From contig CAXUHF010000051.1 of NCBI GenBank assembly GCA_964250765.1, positions 1-34,993 on the forward strand: a stretch of 34,993 nt of DNA, given 5' to 3'. Shown here in pieces: positions 1-7,991 of the stretch; within the stretch, counting starts at the first letter, position 1; each line of letters opens with the position of its first letter. Below the pieces are notes generated by a model. The model searched no databases. It saw only the letters and a program-made list of their open reading frames with translations, and was not told where the DNA came from. This DNA is from JBBQVS01 sp964250765. GTDB lineage: Bacteria; Chloroflexota; Ktedonobacteria; Ktedonobacterales; Ktedonobacteraceae. The position numbers and the translations under genes were made by a program.

Positions 1-55
<55 letters not shown>

Positions 56-92
56 ACTCCTCTTGTTGTTATCCTTTCATGCAACAGCAAGA

Positions 93-1580
93 TTAGCGTA
101 GACCTTCCCAGAGCTTTCGTTCGACTACATAAGGATCGTTTATAACCTCCGATGTTGTATCAAAGCGCATTGTCGCTCTGTTCTCAAGGTCATATTTTGC
201 CCAACCGGGATTGCCTGTACTAACAAAGGATACCCAGGCTTTATGCATGGTGTCGGCGAGTTGTTGTGGAGGGTTAGTGCCAAGGAGTGCTTCATTGCCT
301 TCTTTATCAAGATTGTCAAAAACAAAGGCAATTTCAGCTGCGTGACAAGCACCAAGTGTTCCATTGTACTGAGGAGAGCGCCACGCGAACTCATACATGT
401 ACGCGTTAGAGTTGTTTTTGACCTGGGCCTCTGCCAAGCGAATAGCGGGAATGCGATAGGTCCAATCCGTAGCAATTGCACCCAAGAGATCACCAGGGCT
501 AGCTTCAGGACGATCCGCTTTATAGGCTGCAAGCGTTGCTTCGACTGGCAACCCGTAGGCAGCTATGGCACCAGCCAGAGCCTCTTCAGTGATATGGTTG
601 ATAATACCATTTGGAACCAAGAAGAGGCGTTGTTCTTCCGCATTGGAGCCAACTAACACATCAATACCAACGCTGTTTCCGGCTGCTATGTTCTTGATTG
701 GAGTCGTAGGAATAATTTCCCCGTCAACAATCGGCTCGAAAGGCATCTGATTCGCGGCGACCTCACCCCACAATGTCGGATTGGGCATATTGAAAACATC
801 GGCACTTAACTCTATTTGCGCTTGCAGTAGGCGATCAACTGGAACGGTTGCGAGTGCCTCAGCAGTTGGCGCGACACCAAGCTTTTCCGCGAAATAGCGA
901 CCGACGCGTTGTGCTGTTGTGGAAGAGATGACATGCTGTCCAGCCCCACTCTCATTAATAGCACGACGAAATAAGCCTTTTGCGCGTGGCATTGAGAGCA
1001 ATGTCCCGACGCTCATCGCGCCAGCTGATTCGCCAGCGATAGTGACATTGGTGGGATCACCACCAAATTCTGCGATATTCTCCTGCACCCATGTAAGCGC
1101 GGCGACTTGGTCAAGGATGCCAAGGTTTGCATTTTTTTCGTCTAAGAAGACAAATCCGTCTGCGCCCAGACGATAATTTATCGTGACGCAAACGATTCCA
1201 TCACGTGCGAAACGACTTCCATCATAGGTGGGAACCGCACCAGAGCCGTTAGTGAAGGCACCACCATGAATCCAGACTAACACGGGTAGCTTGGCCTGCT
1301 CTATACTGGGTGACCAGATATTTACGTTGAGGCTCTCTTCGCCAGGAATAGCGGGTTCTGGCAATAAGGCATCGAATGGAGGAAAATACGGTGGTTTGAG
1401 AACGGTAGGACCGTAATTCAAGGCATCACGTACGTCATCCCATGACTCAACTGGCTGTGGGGGTTGAAAACGATTCTTTCCAAAAGGGGGAGCAGCGTAG
1501 GGAATACCTCTAAAGACATTTACACCTTGGCTAACGTTGCCACGCACTGCACCATACAAAGTTTTGACGACTACGTCCAT
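93..1580 (-). CDS. Type B carboxylesterase
   Basis: Predicted carboxylesterase of the alpha/beta-hydrolase type B family (cholinesterase-like), 495 residues, which is normal for the family. The oxyanion-hole segment HGGAF is at 105-109, the nucleophile elbow GESAG has Ser185, an acidic residue lies in NAEEQ (Glu315/316) and the catalytic His is His413 in the motif ACHAAE. It hydrolyses carboxylic esters; the substrate cannot be read from sequence. There is no signal peptide, so it is probably cytoplasmic. The ATG at 1580 was chosen over the upstream ATG at 1613 because AAGGAG lies 7 bases before it and the protein then begins at the usual family start. It stands alone: the next gene on this strand ends over 200 bases upstream behind a hairpin. 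Confidence 0.92.
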   Translation of the reverse strand: MDVVVKTLYGAVRGNVSQGVNVFRGIPYAAPPFGKNRFQPPQPVESWDDVRDALNYGPTVLKPPYFPPFDALLPEPAIPGEESLNVNIWSPSIEQAKLPVLVWIHGGAFTNGSGAVPTYDGSRFARDGIVCVTINYRLGADGFVFLDEKNANLGILDQVAALTWVQENIAEFGGDPTNVTIAGESAGAMSVGTLLSMPRAKGLFRRAINESGAGQHVISSTTAQRVGRYFAEKLGVAPTAEALATVPVDRLLQAQIELSADVFNMPNPTLWGEVAANQMPFEPIVDGEIIPTTPIKNIAAGNSVGIDVLVGSNAEEQRLFLVPNGIINHITEEALAGAIAAYGLPVEATLAAYKADRPEASPGDLLGAIATDWTYRIPAIRLAEAQVKNNSNAYMYEFAWRSPQYNGTLGACHAAEIAFVFDNLDKEGNEALLGTNPPQQLADTMHKAWVSFVSTGNPGWAKYDLENRATMRFDTTSEVINDPYVVERKLWEGLR

Positions 1581-1724
1581 CAGTAACTCCTTCAAAGTGC
1601 CTATAGAAGGCATTACTTACCATAAAGAGGAAACTCTACAAGAACTATATCATATTTTATATGAAGACGATTGAGGTAGGGATATAACAAGGACTCTTTA
1701 GAACAACATTGATAGGACACAAAC

Positions 1725-1770
1725 GTAACGGCAGGGCTACCAATATATGTATTGATAGCCCTGCCGTTAT
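1725..1770 (-). terminator. Hairpin terminator of the His-rich gene
   Basis: Two 20-base arms (1725-1744 and 1751-1770) pair at 18 of 20 positions around a 6-base loop. It begins 15 bases beyond the stop of the minus-strand His/Ala-rich gene and separates it from the esterase gene. On the minus strand it is followed by a short T-rich run, consistent with an intrinsic terminator. Confidence 0.7.
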
Positions 1771-1785
1771 GCTATTAAAGCGATG

Positions 1786-2043
1786 TTATTTTGTTGCCTT
1801 GGCTTCTTTTGCCTCTTTAGCAGAGGTTTCTTTGGCATGTGCTGCGTGTTTCTTCGCGGCCTCGGTTGCATGATGTGTGGCTTCCGCGTGATGACCCTGT
1901 GCTACTTGTGCGTGATGTCCAGCTTTCTCGTGATCGCCCTTCTCATGTGCGTCTGCGGCTGCACGATGGTGCTTTGCTGCCTCTTCGTGGTGCTCTGCTG
2001 CCTTCGTATGATGTTCCTGCGATGGATGTTTTGTAGTCGCCAT
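1786..2043 (-). CDS. Small His/Ala/Lys-rich repetitive protein
   Basis: An 85-residue protein built almost only from His, Ala, Glu and Lys in degenerate heptad-like units (for example EHHEEAAKHH and KAGHHAQVAQGHH), ending in a Lys/Ala-rich tail. It should form one long amphipathic helix or coiled coil. The roughly 20% His content could bind metal or buffer pH, but that is inference and no family function is known to me. A strong SD (AAGGAG) lies 9 bases before the ATG, and the gene is followed by its own hairpin, so it is likely expressed. The long opposite-strand frame here is a Cys/Leu-rich shadow. It is divergent from the acidic Gln/Asn-rich gene at 2263. Confidence 0.75.
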   Translation of the reverse strand: MATTKHPSQEHHTKAAEHHEEAAKHHRAAADAHEKGDHEKAGHHAQVAQGHHAEATHHATEAAKKHAAHAKETSAKEAKEAKATK

Positions 2044-2262
2044 TGCCTATTTCTCCTTATACGTGTGTTACTACAAAGAAACTACTTTCCGTGTATTCTC
2101 CCTGATACATTGTGGAAACAAAGAAAATACTCTTGTTCTGGTACGTATCAATGCTGGCAATAGATGCAAAACTTGGTAGCAAAAATAAGTATTTGTCACA
2201 AAGCCTTTTCATCAAACGTATATCATAGGTATAGAAGGTCACATATAAAGGAGTTACGAACG

Positions 2263-2619
2263 ATGGCAGACCAGGACACAAACAAGCAAGAGCAGTATAG
2301 CGACGAGAACCAGTTAGGCGCGTTAGGCAACCAGGATCAGACTAGCACAAAGGCTAACCAGAATCAGGTCAGCGATCAATACCTCTACAGTATGCAAGCC
2401 GACCAGAACATCGACGAAAACCAAAACGACCAGGACCTTGCCGACGAAGACGATTATGAAGAGGTAGACGAGAACGACGACCAGTACGATATACAGGGCG
2501 GTCAAGGTCTCTATGGCACAGGTAACTATGGTAATCAAGGTGGACCTAGCCATCCTGGTAGCAGCCGTTCAAGCTATGGCACAAAGGTAAGCCAGGATCA
2601 GAATGGTAGTCAACAATAA
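2263..2619 (+). CDS. Acidic Gln/Asn/Asp-rich disordered protein
   Basis: A 118-residue protein dominated by Asp, Gln, Asn and Glu with recurrent DQ, NQ and DEN dipeptides, and a Gly/Tyr/Ser-rich C-terminal third. It is strongly acidic, has no membrane segment or signal peptide, and is predicted to be intrinsically disordered. The start at 2263 was chosen because AAAGGAG precedes it by 9 bases; the frame extends upstream to 2164 but that part looks non-coding. The stop codon lies inside the left arm of the perfect hairpin at 2615-2688. No function is recognised; hydration or stress protection is only a guess from composition. Confidence 0.75.
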   Translation: MADQDTNKQEQYSDENQLGALGNQDQTSTKANQNQVSDQYLYSMQADQNIDENQNDQDLADEDDYEEVDENDDQYDIQGGQGLYGTGNYGNQGGPSHPGSSRSSYGTKVSQDQNGSQQ

Positions 2620-2688
2620 GCTAGTAGTACATAAAAAAAGAGGAGACCTGTCCAGGTCTCCTCTTTTTTTATGTACTACTAGCTTATT
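2615..2688. terminator. Perfect 36-bp palindrome, bidirectional terminator
   Basis: Arms 2615-2650 and 2653-2688 are perfect reverse complements over 36 bases with a 2-base centre. Each arm holds an A7 or T7 run, so either strand gives a GC-rich stem (GAGGAGACCTG) followed by T7, a textbook bidirectional terminator between convergent genes. The palindrome extends through the TAA of the plus gene (2617-2619) and its mirror image, the TAA of the minus gene (2684-2686). Confidence 0.92.
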
Positions 2689-3238
2689 CCGCTTCGTCGA
2701 GACGTGCAGGCGTATCTACCTGATTGAGACGATTCCAGAGAACATAATCCGTTTCCTTCTTAGAAACATATGCGTTCTCCGGTCCCGCCACCATCTCTGA
2801 TGTTGCGGTGATTTCACCTTGTTCGAGGTGATGCAAGTCAATATACTTTGCCCCCTGCTGCAAACGGTTTCCTTCTGGCACGATCTGAATCGACTTAAGT
2901 TCGTCGTTTGTCAAATCAGCAAGCGTGGTAGCATGCATACTCTTGATAGTATCAGCCGACTGTGCAAACTTGGTAGGTGGGGGATTACTCAACCCGTTAT
3001 TCTCGCCTGCTCGATTGTTTGCAGTCAGGTCATCATCAAACTCGGACGGATCGCGTCTATCCTGCGGTGTGTTCTGATCTCGATGGTTTTCGTGCAGCCG
3101 TGAAGCTTTCCTTCCGCTATGAGCGTCCGAGTCACTACCAGTACGCTTCTCGCCTTCGGCCTCCATCAGGCGTGAGTCAGCCTTCTTAGGACGATTCTCT
3201 TTATCTTCTTTATCTTGATGCACTTGTGAATCTGGCAT
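2684..3238 (-). CDS. Hypothetical protein with highly charged N-terminus
   Basis: A 184-residue protein in two parts. Residues 1 to about 90 are charged and low in hydrophobics (many Asp, Glu, Lys, Arg, Asn), probably disordered. Residues about 105-175 look folded: a helix-like LTNDELKSIQIVPEG segment, a YIDLHHLEQGEI strand-like stretch, and KKETDYVLWNRL near the end. I do not recognise a named family. The SD GAGGAAAG lies about 10 bases before the ATG. It converges on the acidic Gln/Asn-rich gene and shares its terminator; their stop codons are mirror images within the palindrome. Confidence 0.75.
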   Translation of the reverse strand: MPDSQVHQDKEDKENRPKKADSRLMEAEGEKRTGSDSDAHSGRKASRLHENHRDQNTPQDRRDPSEFDDDLTANNRAGENNGLSNPPPTKFAQSADTIKSMHATTLADLTNDELKSIQIVPEGNRLQQGAKYIDLHHLEQGEITATSEMVAGPENAYVSKKETDYVLWNRLNQVDTPARLDEAE

Positions 3239-3351
3239 AGGGTTTATTCTTTCCTCACTAGCAAAACGACATACAAGTCCCCTTAAGGACTGGTACGTTT
3301 CTCTACAACAAAAAGTTTCGTTGAGGTTGCGCTAGATAAAATAATGCAAAT

Positions 3352-3427
3352 TCTGTAGGGACCGATGTATCGCGTCCTCGTCGGTATACGAAACGCTAAG
3401 AGGACGCGATACATCGGTCCCTACAGA
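3352..3427. repeat. Inverted-repeat element, GATGTATCGCGTCC family, copy 1
   Basis: Arms 3352-3379 and 3400-3427 are perfect 28-base reverse complements around a 20-base loop. The outer part reads TGTAGGGACC and the inner part GATGTATCGCGTCC. The same sequence recurs in altered form at 4958-5063 and 8291-8412, so this is a dispersed element and not just a terminator. It lies between the divergent genes starting at 3238 and 3490, where a terminator would not be expected. Confidence 0.85.
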
Positions 3428-3489
3428 GAACATATATATCACAGGTGATATAGTGAAAACAACACGAAATTGTAGGAGTATCTCCTGGT

Positions 3490-4854
3490 ATGACACACGC
3501 TACAGAAACGACACGTGAGGCTATTCGTACTGCATTGGATGCCGTTCATAGTCTCACGCTGCTCCGAGACATTCTTGATGATAACATTGGGCAAGCAGTA
3601 CTGACTCTCTTTCGACTACTTGTTACAACTGAACCTAATGCAGCAAGCATAGCACAAGCCTATAGCACCACGTTCTTTATCTTGGCACAAGACACAAACA
3701 CCGACACGTTGTTGCCCAATATACCTGATGCATGGCAAGCTCACCTTGTGAGTCGTATTGTTGATAGCAGCAATACGTGGAGTATGCAGGCAGAAAAAAC
3801 GACCTCACAATATGTTGCACAGGGAATACGCGAACAGGCCAAACGCGATCTACGTATTCTTCACTTGCTCTACAAAGTCAAAGCTCACGACATATGGGAA
3901 TTGACACGACATGTTGTCATGCAACATCTGCCCACTCTGAATGATGCATGGGTGCCGTGGCATAATCTTAGCCTTGAGTCTGATGCAACGGGCACAGCGC
4001 GTGAGTTGATGATGCATCAGCTTGCGAAAGCCGAGGATTGGGCAGCAAGTATGTTCCTCTTAGAGCAATATTGGAATCGTCAGGGCACAGGACTATTTGC
4101 ACGTTACACGGTCCTACGTTGGGAAGGACGAACAGAAGGTTTACATGGTATTGCTCATCCTGACTCTATTCAGCTTGCCAATTTAGTTGGCTATGAGCGC
4201 GAGAAGGCGCGGTTGCGCACGAACCTTGAGCATTTTGTACACGGTTTGCCTGCACATGATGCTGTTCTATACGGTGCCCCTGGAACAGGAAAATCCTCTA
4301 CCGTCAAAGCACTTGCCAATACCTATGCTGATATGGGGTTACGCTTGATCGAGGTACGCAAAGAGTTTGTTAATGACTTGCCATCCATCATCAATTCGGT
4401 TCGTGGACATGCACCCTATTTCCTCTTGTTCATTGATGACCTCTCCTTTGAAGAACATGAGACCGAGTATAAGGCGTTAAAAGTGTTGCTTGAAGGCGCG
4501 GTGGAGGCACGTCCAGCAAATGTTCTCATTCATGCGACCTCGAACCGCTTAAATTTGATTCGTGAAAACTTTGCGGACCGTGGCAAGCCGACCGACGATG
4601 TACACTGGCGTGACACCCTTGATGAAAAAGCTTCACTTGTGGCACGCTTTGGACTACGTATTACCTTTATGACTCCCGATCAAGCACAATATCTCACTAT
4701 CGTTACTGGTTTAGCGTATCAGCGCGGCCTTACATTGACAGAGGAAGACCTGCATGCGCGTGCGCTCATCTGGGAACGTCAACACGTGGGTCGCTCTGGT
4801 CGTATTGCGCGTCAATTTATTGATGAGCTAGAAGCTGAACAGAAAATGGAATAG
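3490..4854 (+). CDS. DUF815-type AAA+ ATPase
   Basis: A 454-residue protein whose C-terminal half matches the DUF815 (PF05673) P-loop ATPase family. Walker A is GAPGTGKSS at 262-270 (Lys268), Walker B is LLFIDD with Asp316 and Asp317, and a sensor-1-like segment HATSNR follows. The characteristic stretches GYEREKARL before Walker A, and DEKASLVARFGLRITF after sensor 1, are present. The N-terminal 240 residues are helical and family-typical in place. It should bind and hydrolyse ATP; the biological role of DUF815 proteins is not established. An AGGAG lies 11 bases before the ATG. Two copies of one inverted-repeat family flank the gene. It has no operon partner; a weak 6-bp hairpin at 4869-4888 may end the transcript. 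Confidence 0.88.
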   Translation: MTHATETTREAIRTALDAVHSLTLLRDILDDNIGQAVLTLFRLLVTTEPNAASIAQAYSTTFFILAQDTNTDTLLPNIPDAWQAHLVSRIVDSSNTWSMQAEKTTSQYVAQGIREQAKRDLRILHLLYKVKAHDIWELTRHVVMQHLPTLNDAWVPWHNLSLESDATGTARELMMHQLAKAEDWAASMFLLEQYWNRQGTGLFARYTVLRWEGRTEGLHGIAHPDSIQLANLVGYEREKARLRTNLEHFVHGLPAHDAVLYGAPGTGKSSTVKALANTYADMGLRLIEVRKEFVNDLPSIINSVRGHAPYFLLFIDDLSFEEHETEYKALKVLLEGAVEARPANVLIHATSNRLNLIRENFADRGKPTDDVHWRDTLDEKASLVARFGLRITFMTPDQAQYLTIVTGLAYQRGLTLTEEDLHARALIWERQHVGRSGRIARQFIDELEAEQKME

Positions 4855-4957
4855 GTTACATATTGTAACGTTTGCGCTCGCTCAAACGAGATAATACTAT
4901 GCATGCAACTTTCACATACATGCATATATCTTTCTATTTCCTTTAGCCAATTAAGGT

Positions 4958-5063
4958 TGTAGGGACCATGTTTACGGCGTCCGCGGCCGATTTATTGGAG
5001 GGAGTCCTTTCCATATCTCGTGCAATAAATTGCACCACGGACGCGATAAATCTGGTCCCTACG
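4958..5063. repeat. Inverted-repeat element, degenerate copy 2
   Basis: Arms 4959-4986 and about 5035-5062 pair with roughly five mismatches in 28. The ends read GTAGGGACCA and TGGTCCCTAC and the inner part keeps GCGTCC/GGACGC, so it is related to the copies at 3352 and 8291. A nested stem (ATTTATTG with CAATAAAT) lies inside. It sits 26 bases before the start of the F420-dependent enzyme, so its transcript would carry this structure in the 5' leader if transcription starts upstream. Confidence 0.75.
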
Positions 5064-5088
5064 AAATACTACTATAGGAGTTACGGAC

Positions 5089-6090
5089 ATGGTACAACTT
5101 GGCTGGAAAGCAGGACCGGAGCAATATCCACCAGTAGAGTTACTAGAATACGCAGCAATCGCGGATAAAGCAGGGTTCGATTGGATAGATGTCAGCGATC
5201 ACATGAATCCGTGGAGTGAAGAGGGACAGGCATCGTTTACATGGTCATGGCTAGGTGCCGCAGCAATGCAGACCAAGCGTTCGATTCTTAGTCCTGGTGT
5301 GACAAGTCCAATTTTGCGCTATCATCCATCAGTGATTGCACAGGCGGCGGCAACAATGACGCAACTCGCTCCAAATCGTTTCGCACTTGGTCTGGGAACA
5401 GGTGAAGCCCTCAACGAGTTCGCGGCAACGGGTCAGTGGCCTAGTTATGCAGAACGCCGCGACCGTCTGATTGAAGCTATTGAACTCATGCGTGCATTAT
5501 GGAACGGCGAAGAGGTCACTTTCGAGGGCAAGTATTATCAGACGCATAAGCTAAAGCTATATACCCCTCCTGTTTCACCAGTGAAAATCATCTTTTCCGC
5601 GCTTGCGCCACATGCAGCAGAGTTTGCAGGAAAGTATGGTGATGGTCTATGGAGTGTTGGCGGCAAACAGCCAGAGATATACAAGGGCATCATTCAGAAT
5701 TTCGAGGAGAGCGCGAAAAAGGCTGGTAAAGACCCTTCGACCATGCCACGCCTCATCGAGCTTAACGTTGCCTATACTGATAATGTCGATGCCGCCGTAC
5801 AAGAGCAACTCAAGTACTGGGCTGGTACCTACGTACCCGCGATGTACGACGAGAAGATTTATACACCAAAGATGTCGCAGGAAAACGGTGAGATCGTCGG
5901 TACAGATACTGTGCTGAAGACAGGGTGCTTCTCACCAAAGGTCGAAGACCACGTGCAATTTGCGCAACAGTACGTTGACCTGGGCTTTGACTGCCTGATC
6001 TTCCATTGTCCAGGGCCAGACCAGCGTGGCTTCCTTGAAAGCTATGCAAGTGAAGTGTTCCCAAAGTTACGCTCACTTAGTAAGAAGTAG
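5089..6090 (+). CDS. F420-dependent glucose-6-phosphate dehydrogenase-like oxidoreductase
   Basis: A 333-residue luciferase-like TIM-barrel flavin/F420 enzyme, closest to the F420-dependent glucose-6-phosphate dehydrogenase (FGD, TIGR03557-type) branch. Positions equivalent to the mycobacterial FGD1 active site can be read: SDH at 36-38 (Asp37, His38), Trp42, the RYHP loop, GTGEALNE with Glu106, a Lys in VGGK, a Lys in TVLKTG and an Arg in PGPDQRGF. These match the F420 contacts, the catalytic His/Glu pair and the three phosphate-binding positions, so hydride transfer from a sugar phosphate to F420 is plausible, although substrate identity is inference. TATAGGAG precedes the ATG by 8 bases. 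It is monocistronic, with no F420 biosynthesis gene in the window. Confidence 0.85.
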   Translation: MVQLGWKAGPEQYPPVELLEYAAIADKAGFDWIDVSDHMNPWSEEGQASFTWSWLGAAAMQTKRSILSPGVTSPILRYHPSVIAQAAATMTQLAPNRFALGLGTGEALNEFAATGQWPSYAERRDRLIEAIELMRALWNGEEVTFEGKYYQTHKLKLYTPPVSPVKIIFSALAPHAAEFAGKYGDGLWSVGGKQPEIYKGIIQNFEESAKKAGKDPSTMPRLIELNVAYTDNVDAAVQEQLKYWAGTYVPAMYDEKIYTPKMSQENGEIVGTDTVLKTGCFSPKVEDHVQFAQQYVDLGFDCLIFHCPGPDQRGFLESYASEVFPKLRSLSKK

Positions 6091-6113
6091 CTGTTTAAGC
6101 GCACAAAGAAGGA

Positions 6114-6153
6114 GGTAGAGGAGTAGTCATTGCGGCCTCCCTACTCTCCTACC
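6114..6153. terminator. Hairpin between convergent genes
   Basis: Arms 6114-6126 and 6141-6153 pair at 11 of 13 positions. It lies in the 58-base gap between the stop of the F420-dependent enzyme and the stop of the DUF2252 gene, and runs into the DUF2252 stop codon (6149-6151). It probably serves both genes, although the stem is imperfect and the T-run short. Confidence 0.55.
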
Positions 6154-7498
6154 CTTTTAGAGCGGTTACCAGGGCAGCGTGGTCGCGTTCAGTCTGATCG
6201 GCATATGCTTTAGCAAATGTTGTGATTGCTTGCTCAAAAGCATCACTTTTGCCCATGTAGCCACTTATTAGAGCCGCGTCACCAGAACGTGCATGTGCAC
6301 GGGCAAGTACCCAACCACAAAGTCCTGCATAGGAAATGAAATCGCTTATGCTCATTCTATCGGTGCTTGGAGAAAGTGACATATCGCGTAGCTGGCGAAT
6401 GTAGTAGTCGTGCGGCCCGCTCCGCGTCCACCCAAGAAAGATGTCACTTGCACTTTGCATAAGCCTTTGTCCAGACACAACCCGTTGTGCATGATTGGAA
6501 TACTGACTTGCTCCAAGATAGCGTTCTAACACCGATGCTCGCGCTTCTTTAATTTGTAAGAAGAGAGGATCATTAGCATCATCTCCGAGAAAGAGCATTA
6601 CATAGCAGCGTGTGCCCACACTACCAATACCAACAACTTTCTGTGCAATATCGACAAGGTGATAACGACTTAATAATACACTGCGGTCATCCTGTAACGA
6701 TGCCTTGTATCCCTCTAACAGTTTTTGCAAGCTTTCAATAAATTCCTCATCATAAAGGTGTGTGATAAGAGGAGGGTCATCTTTGATATAATACTGGCCC
6801 TCAAGTTTATCGGTCATTTTCGGAAATACATCAATACTGGTACGCCGACGTGCTCTGGCAAGTTCTCGATTGACATAAGGGTAACTGTCAGGATGAACAC
6901 GTTTCAGGATATTTTCGCCATCAATACGTGAGTACCACACATCGATAGCACGCATTCCTCCAAAAATCCACATATGTTCACGATACGATTGCACACCTTT
7001 AAGAGCGGCATTGATACTATTGTCCTCAGATAAACCATTAACACGTGCAGCAACAACTACACTTGTAGCAAACCTTTTCACGTCCCATTCCCACGGACCA
7101 GGAAGTGTCTCGTCAAAGTCGTTTATATCGAAGACCTGATTGCGCTCAGGCGTCGCATAAGTACCGAAGTTATTTAAATGAGCATCACCACATAGTTGCA
7201 CGTGTAGACTTGTTAGGGGTGTCTTCGCCAGATCGTGTGCCATAATCAAAGCGGAGCCTCGCAAAAAGGCAAAAGGCGAGGCACTCATTCGCTCATAGCG
7301 TAGAGGGACAAGAGATTGCAAACGAGTACGATTCGATTCTTCCAACAAGTCCATTGGCCTAGCACGATCTTCAGCAGGTGCCCAAATTGCATGGCTTGCA
7401 CGAGAAACAGTACTACGAAGTGCTTTACCTGCTGCAAGACGTTCACTATACGTTGAACCATTCGACCCACCACTAAGAGAAATATTTTCTTTATTCAT
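6149..7498 (-). CDS. DUF2252 family protein
   Basis: A 449-residue DUF2252 protein, a family of unknown function with distant resemblance to aminoglycoside-phosphotransferase/kinase folds. Diagnostic segments are present: FAFLRGSA near 76-83, the loop LCGDAHLNNFG with Asp105, His107 and Asn110, and VFDINDFDET with Asp124, Asn126, Asp127 and Asp129, followed by PWEWDVKRFATS. These resemble a catalytic loop and a metal-binding acidic motif, so ATP-dependent phosphotransfer is possible but unproven. GAGGAAAG lies just before the ATG. The promoter region is the AT-rich stretch up to about 7618. The gene is divergent from the CsoR-family gene. Confidence 0.88.
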   Translation of the reverse strand: MNKENISLSGGSNGSTYSERLAAGKALRSTVSRASHAIWAPAEDRARPMDLLEESNRTRLQSLVPLRYERMSASPFAFLRGSALIMAHDLAKTPLTSLHVQLCGDAHLNNFGTYATPERNQVFDINDFDETLPGPWEWDVKRFATSVVVAARVNGLSEDNSINAALKGVQSYREHMWIFGGMRAIDVWYSRIDGENILKRVHPDSYPYVNRELARARRRTSIDVFPKMTDKLEGQYYIKDDPPLITHLYDEEFIESLQKLLEGYKASLQDDRSVLLSRYHLVDIAQKVVGIGSVGTRCYVMLFLGDDANDPLFLQIKEARASVLERYLGASQYSNHAQRVVSGQRLMQSASDIFLGWTRSGPHDYYIRQLRDMSLSPSTDRMSISDFISYAGLCGWVLARAHARSGDAALISGYMGKSDAFEQAITTFAKAYADQTERDHAALVTALKG

Positions 7499-7618
7499 AT
7501 TTCTTTCCTCTCACCTACTATCTCTCGTCTTTTAACGATACTATTTGCTTTATTTCTCTTACACCATTATATCTCAATTTCCTCTTTCTTATTTTCAAAG
7601 CTGCTTATAATATTCCTC

Positions 7619-7648
7619 TTGACACAAAGGAGCCATATAAGATATACT
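7619..7648 (+). promoter_or_regulatory. Sigma-70-type promoter of the CsoR-family gene
   Basis: A consensus TTGACA (7619-7624) is separated by 18 bases from TATACT (7643-7648). Transcription would start near 7655, immediately upstream of the G-tract palindrome at 7659-7692 and about 60 bases before the repressor gene. Confidence 0.75.
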
Positions 7649-7658
7649 CTAGCCAAGA

Positions 7659-7692
7659 GTAATACATCCCCCTAGGGGGGTAGGTGGATTAC
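7659..7692. promoter_or_regulatory. Predicted CsoR-type operator
   Basis: The core CCCCCTAGGGGG at 7668-7679 is a perfect 12-base palindrome, continued by a further G and TA. Outer arms GTAAT (7659-7663) and ATTAC (7688-7692) are also complementary. CsoR/RcnR-family repressors are known to bind such G/C-tract palindromes. Its place at the predicted transcription start of the CsoR-family gene fits autorepression. Confidence 0.75.
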
Positions 7693-7715
7693 TTGTAAGA
7701 AAGTTTTTGCATATC

Positions 7716-7991
7716 ATGACACACCCGCCTGATTCGTCGGCGCGTGAAGACATCGCTAAACGTCTCGCACGCGTCGCCGGACATGCAACGAGCCTTAAGA
7801 GACTTTGGGACGAAGGCCGCGACGTTGACGACATGTTGACACAGGTTGCCGCTGTTCGTGCCGGGCTTGACCAGGTTGGCAGAGCTATCCTGGAATATGC
7901 CGTTGAACAGAGTGTCACAAAGGCTGTCGAACAAGGTAGTTCTGACGAGGCGATACGCGAACTAAAGAACGCGTTAGATCGCTTTATCTAG
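7716..7991 (+). CDS. CsoR/RcnR-family transcriptional repressor, cysteine-free
   Basis: A 91-residue all-helical protein of the CsoR/RcnR/FrmR (DUF156) family: RLARVAGHATSLKRL, then DDMLTQVAAVRAGLDQVGRAIL, match the core family pattern. Family members are tetramers that release G/C-tract operators when a ligand binds. The canonical Cu(I) ligand positions are all replaced: Val37 for the first Cys, Ala62 for His and Ser66 for the second Cys, and the protein contains no cysteine at all. It therefore cannot sense copper or sulfane sulfur in the known ways. ATG 7716 was chosen; a TTG at 7707 is the alternative, and neither has a good SD. A consensus promoter and a matching operator lie upstream. 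No metal-efflux gene follows directly; the next gene is the Nramp transporter 500 bases on. Confidence 0.85.
   Translation: MTHPPDSSAREDIAKRLARVAGHATSLKRLWDEGRDVDDMLTQVAAVRAGLDQVGRAILEYAVEQSVTKAVEQGSSDEAIRELKNALDRFI

Noticed and set aside
1783..2163. 126-codon plus-strand frame rich in Cys and Leu
   Set aside because: It is the antisense of the His/Ala-rich gene; the Cys/Leu richness follows from His and Lys codons read backwards.
2164..2262. N-terminal extension of the acidic Gln/Asn-rich protein
   Set aside because: Composition changes sharply at 2263, where a strong SD and ATG occur; the earlier part is not coding-like.
4968..5168. 66-codon frame across the second inverted repeat
   Set aside because: It runs through the repeat and into the well-supported start of the F420-dependent enzyme in another frame.
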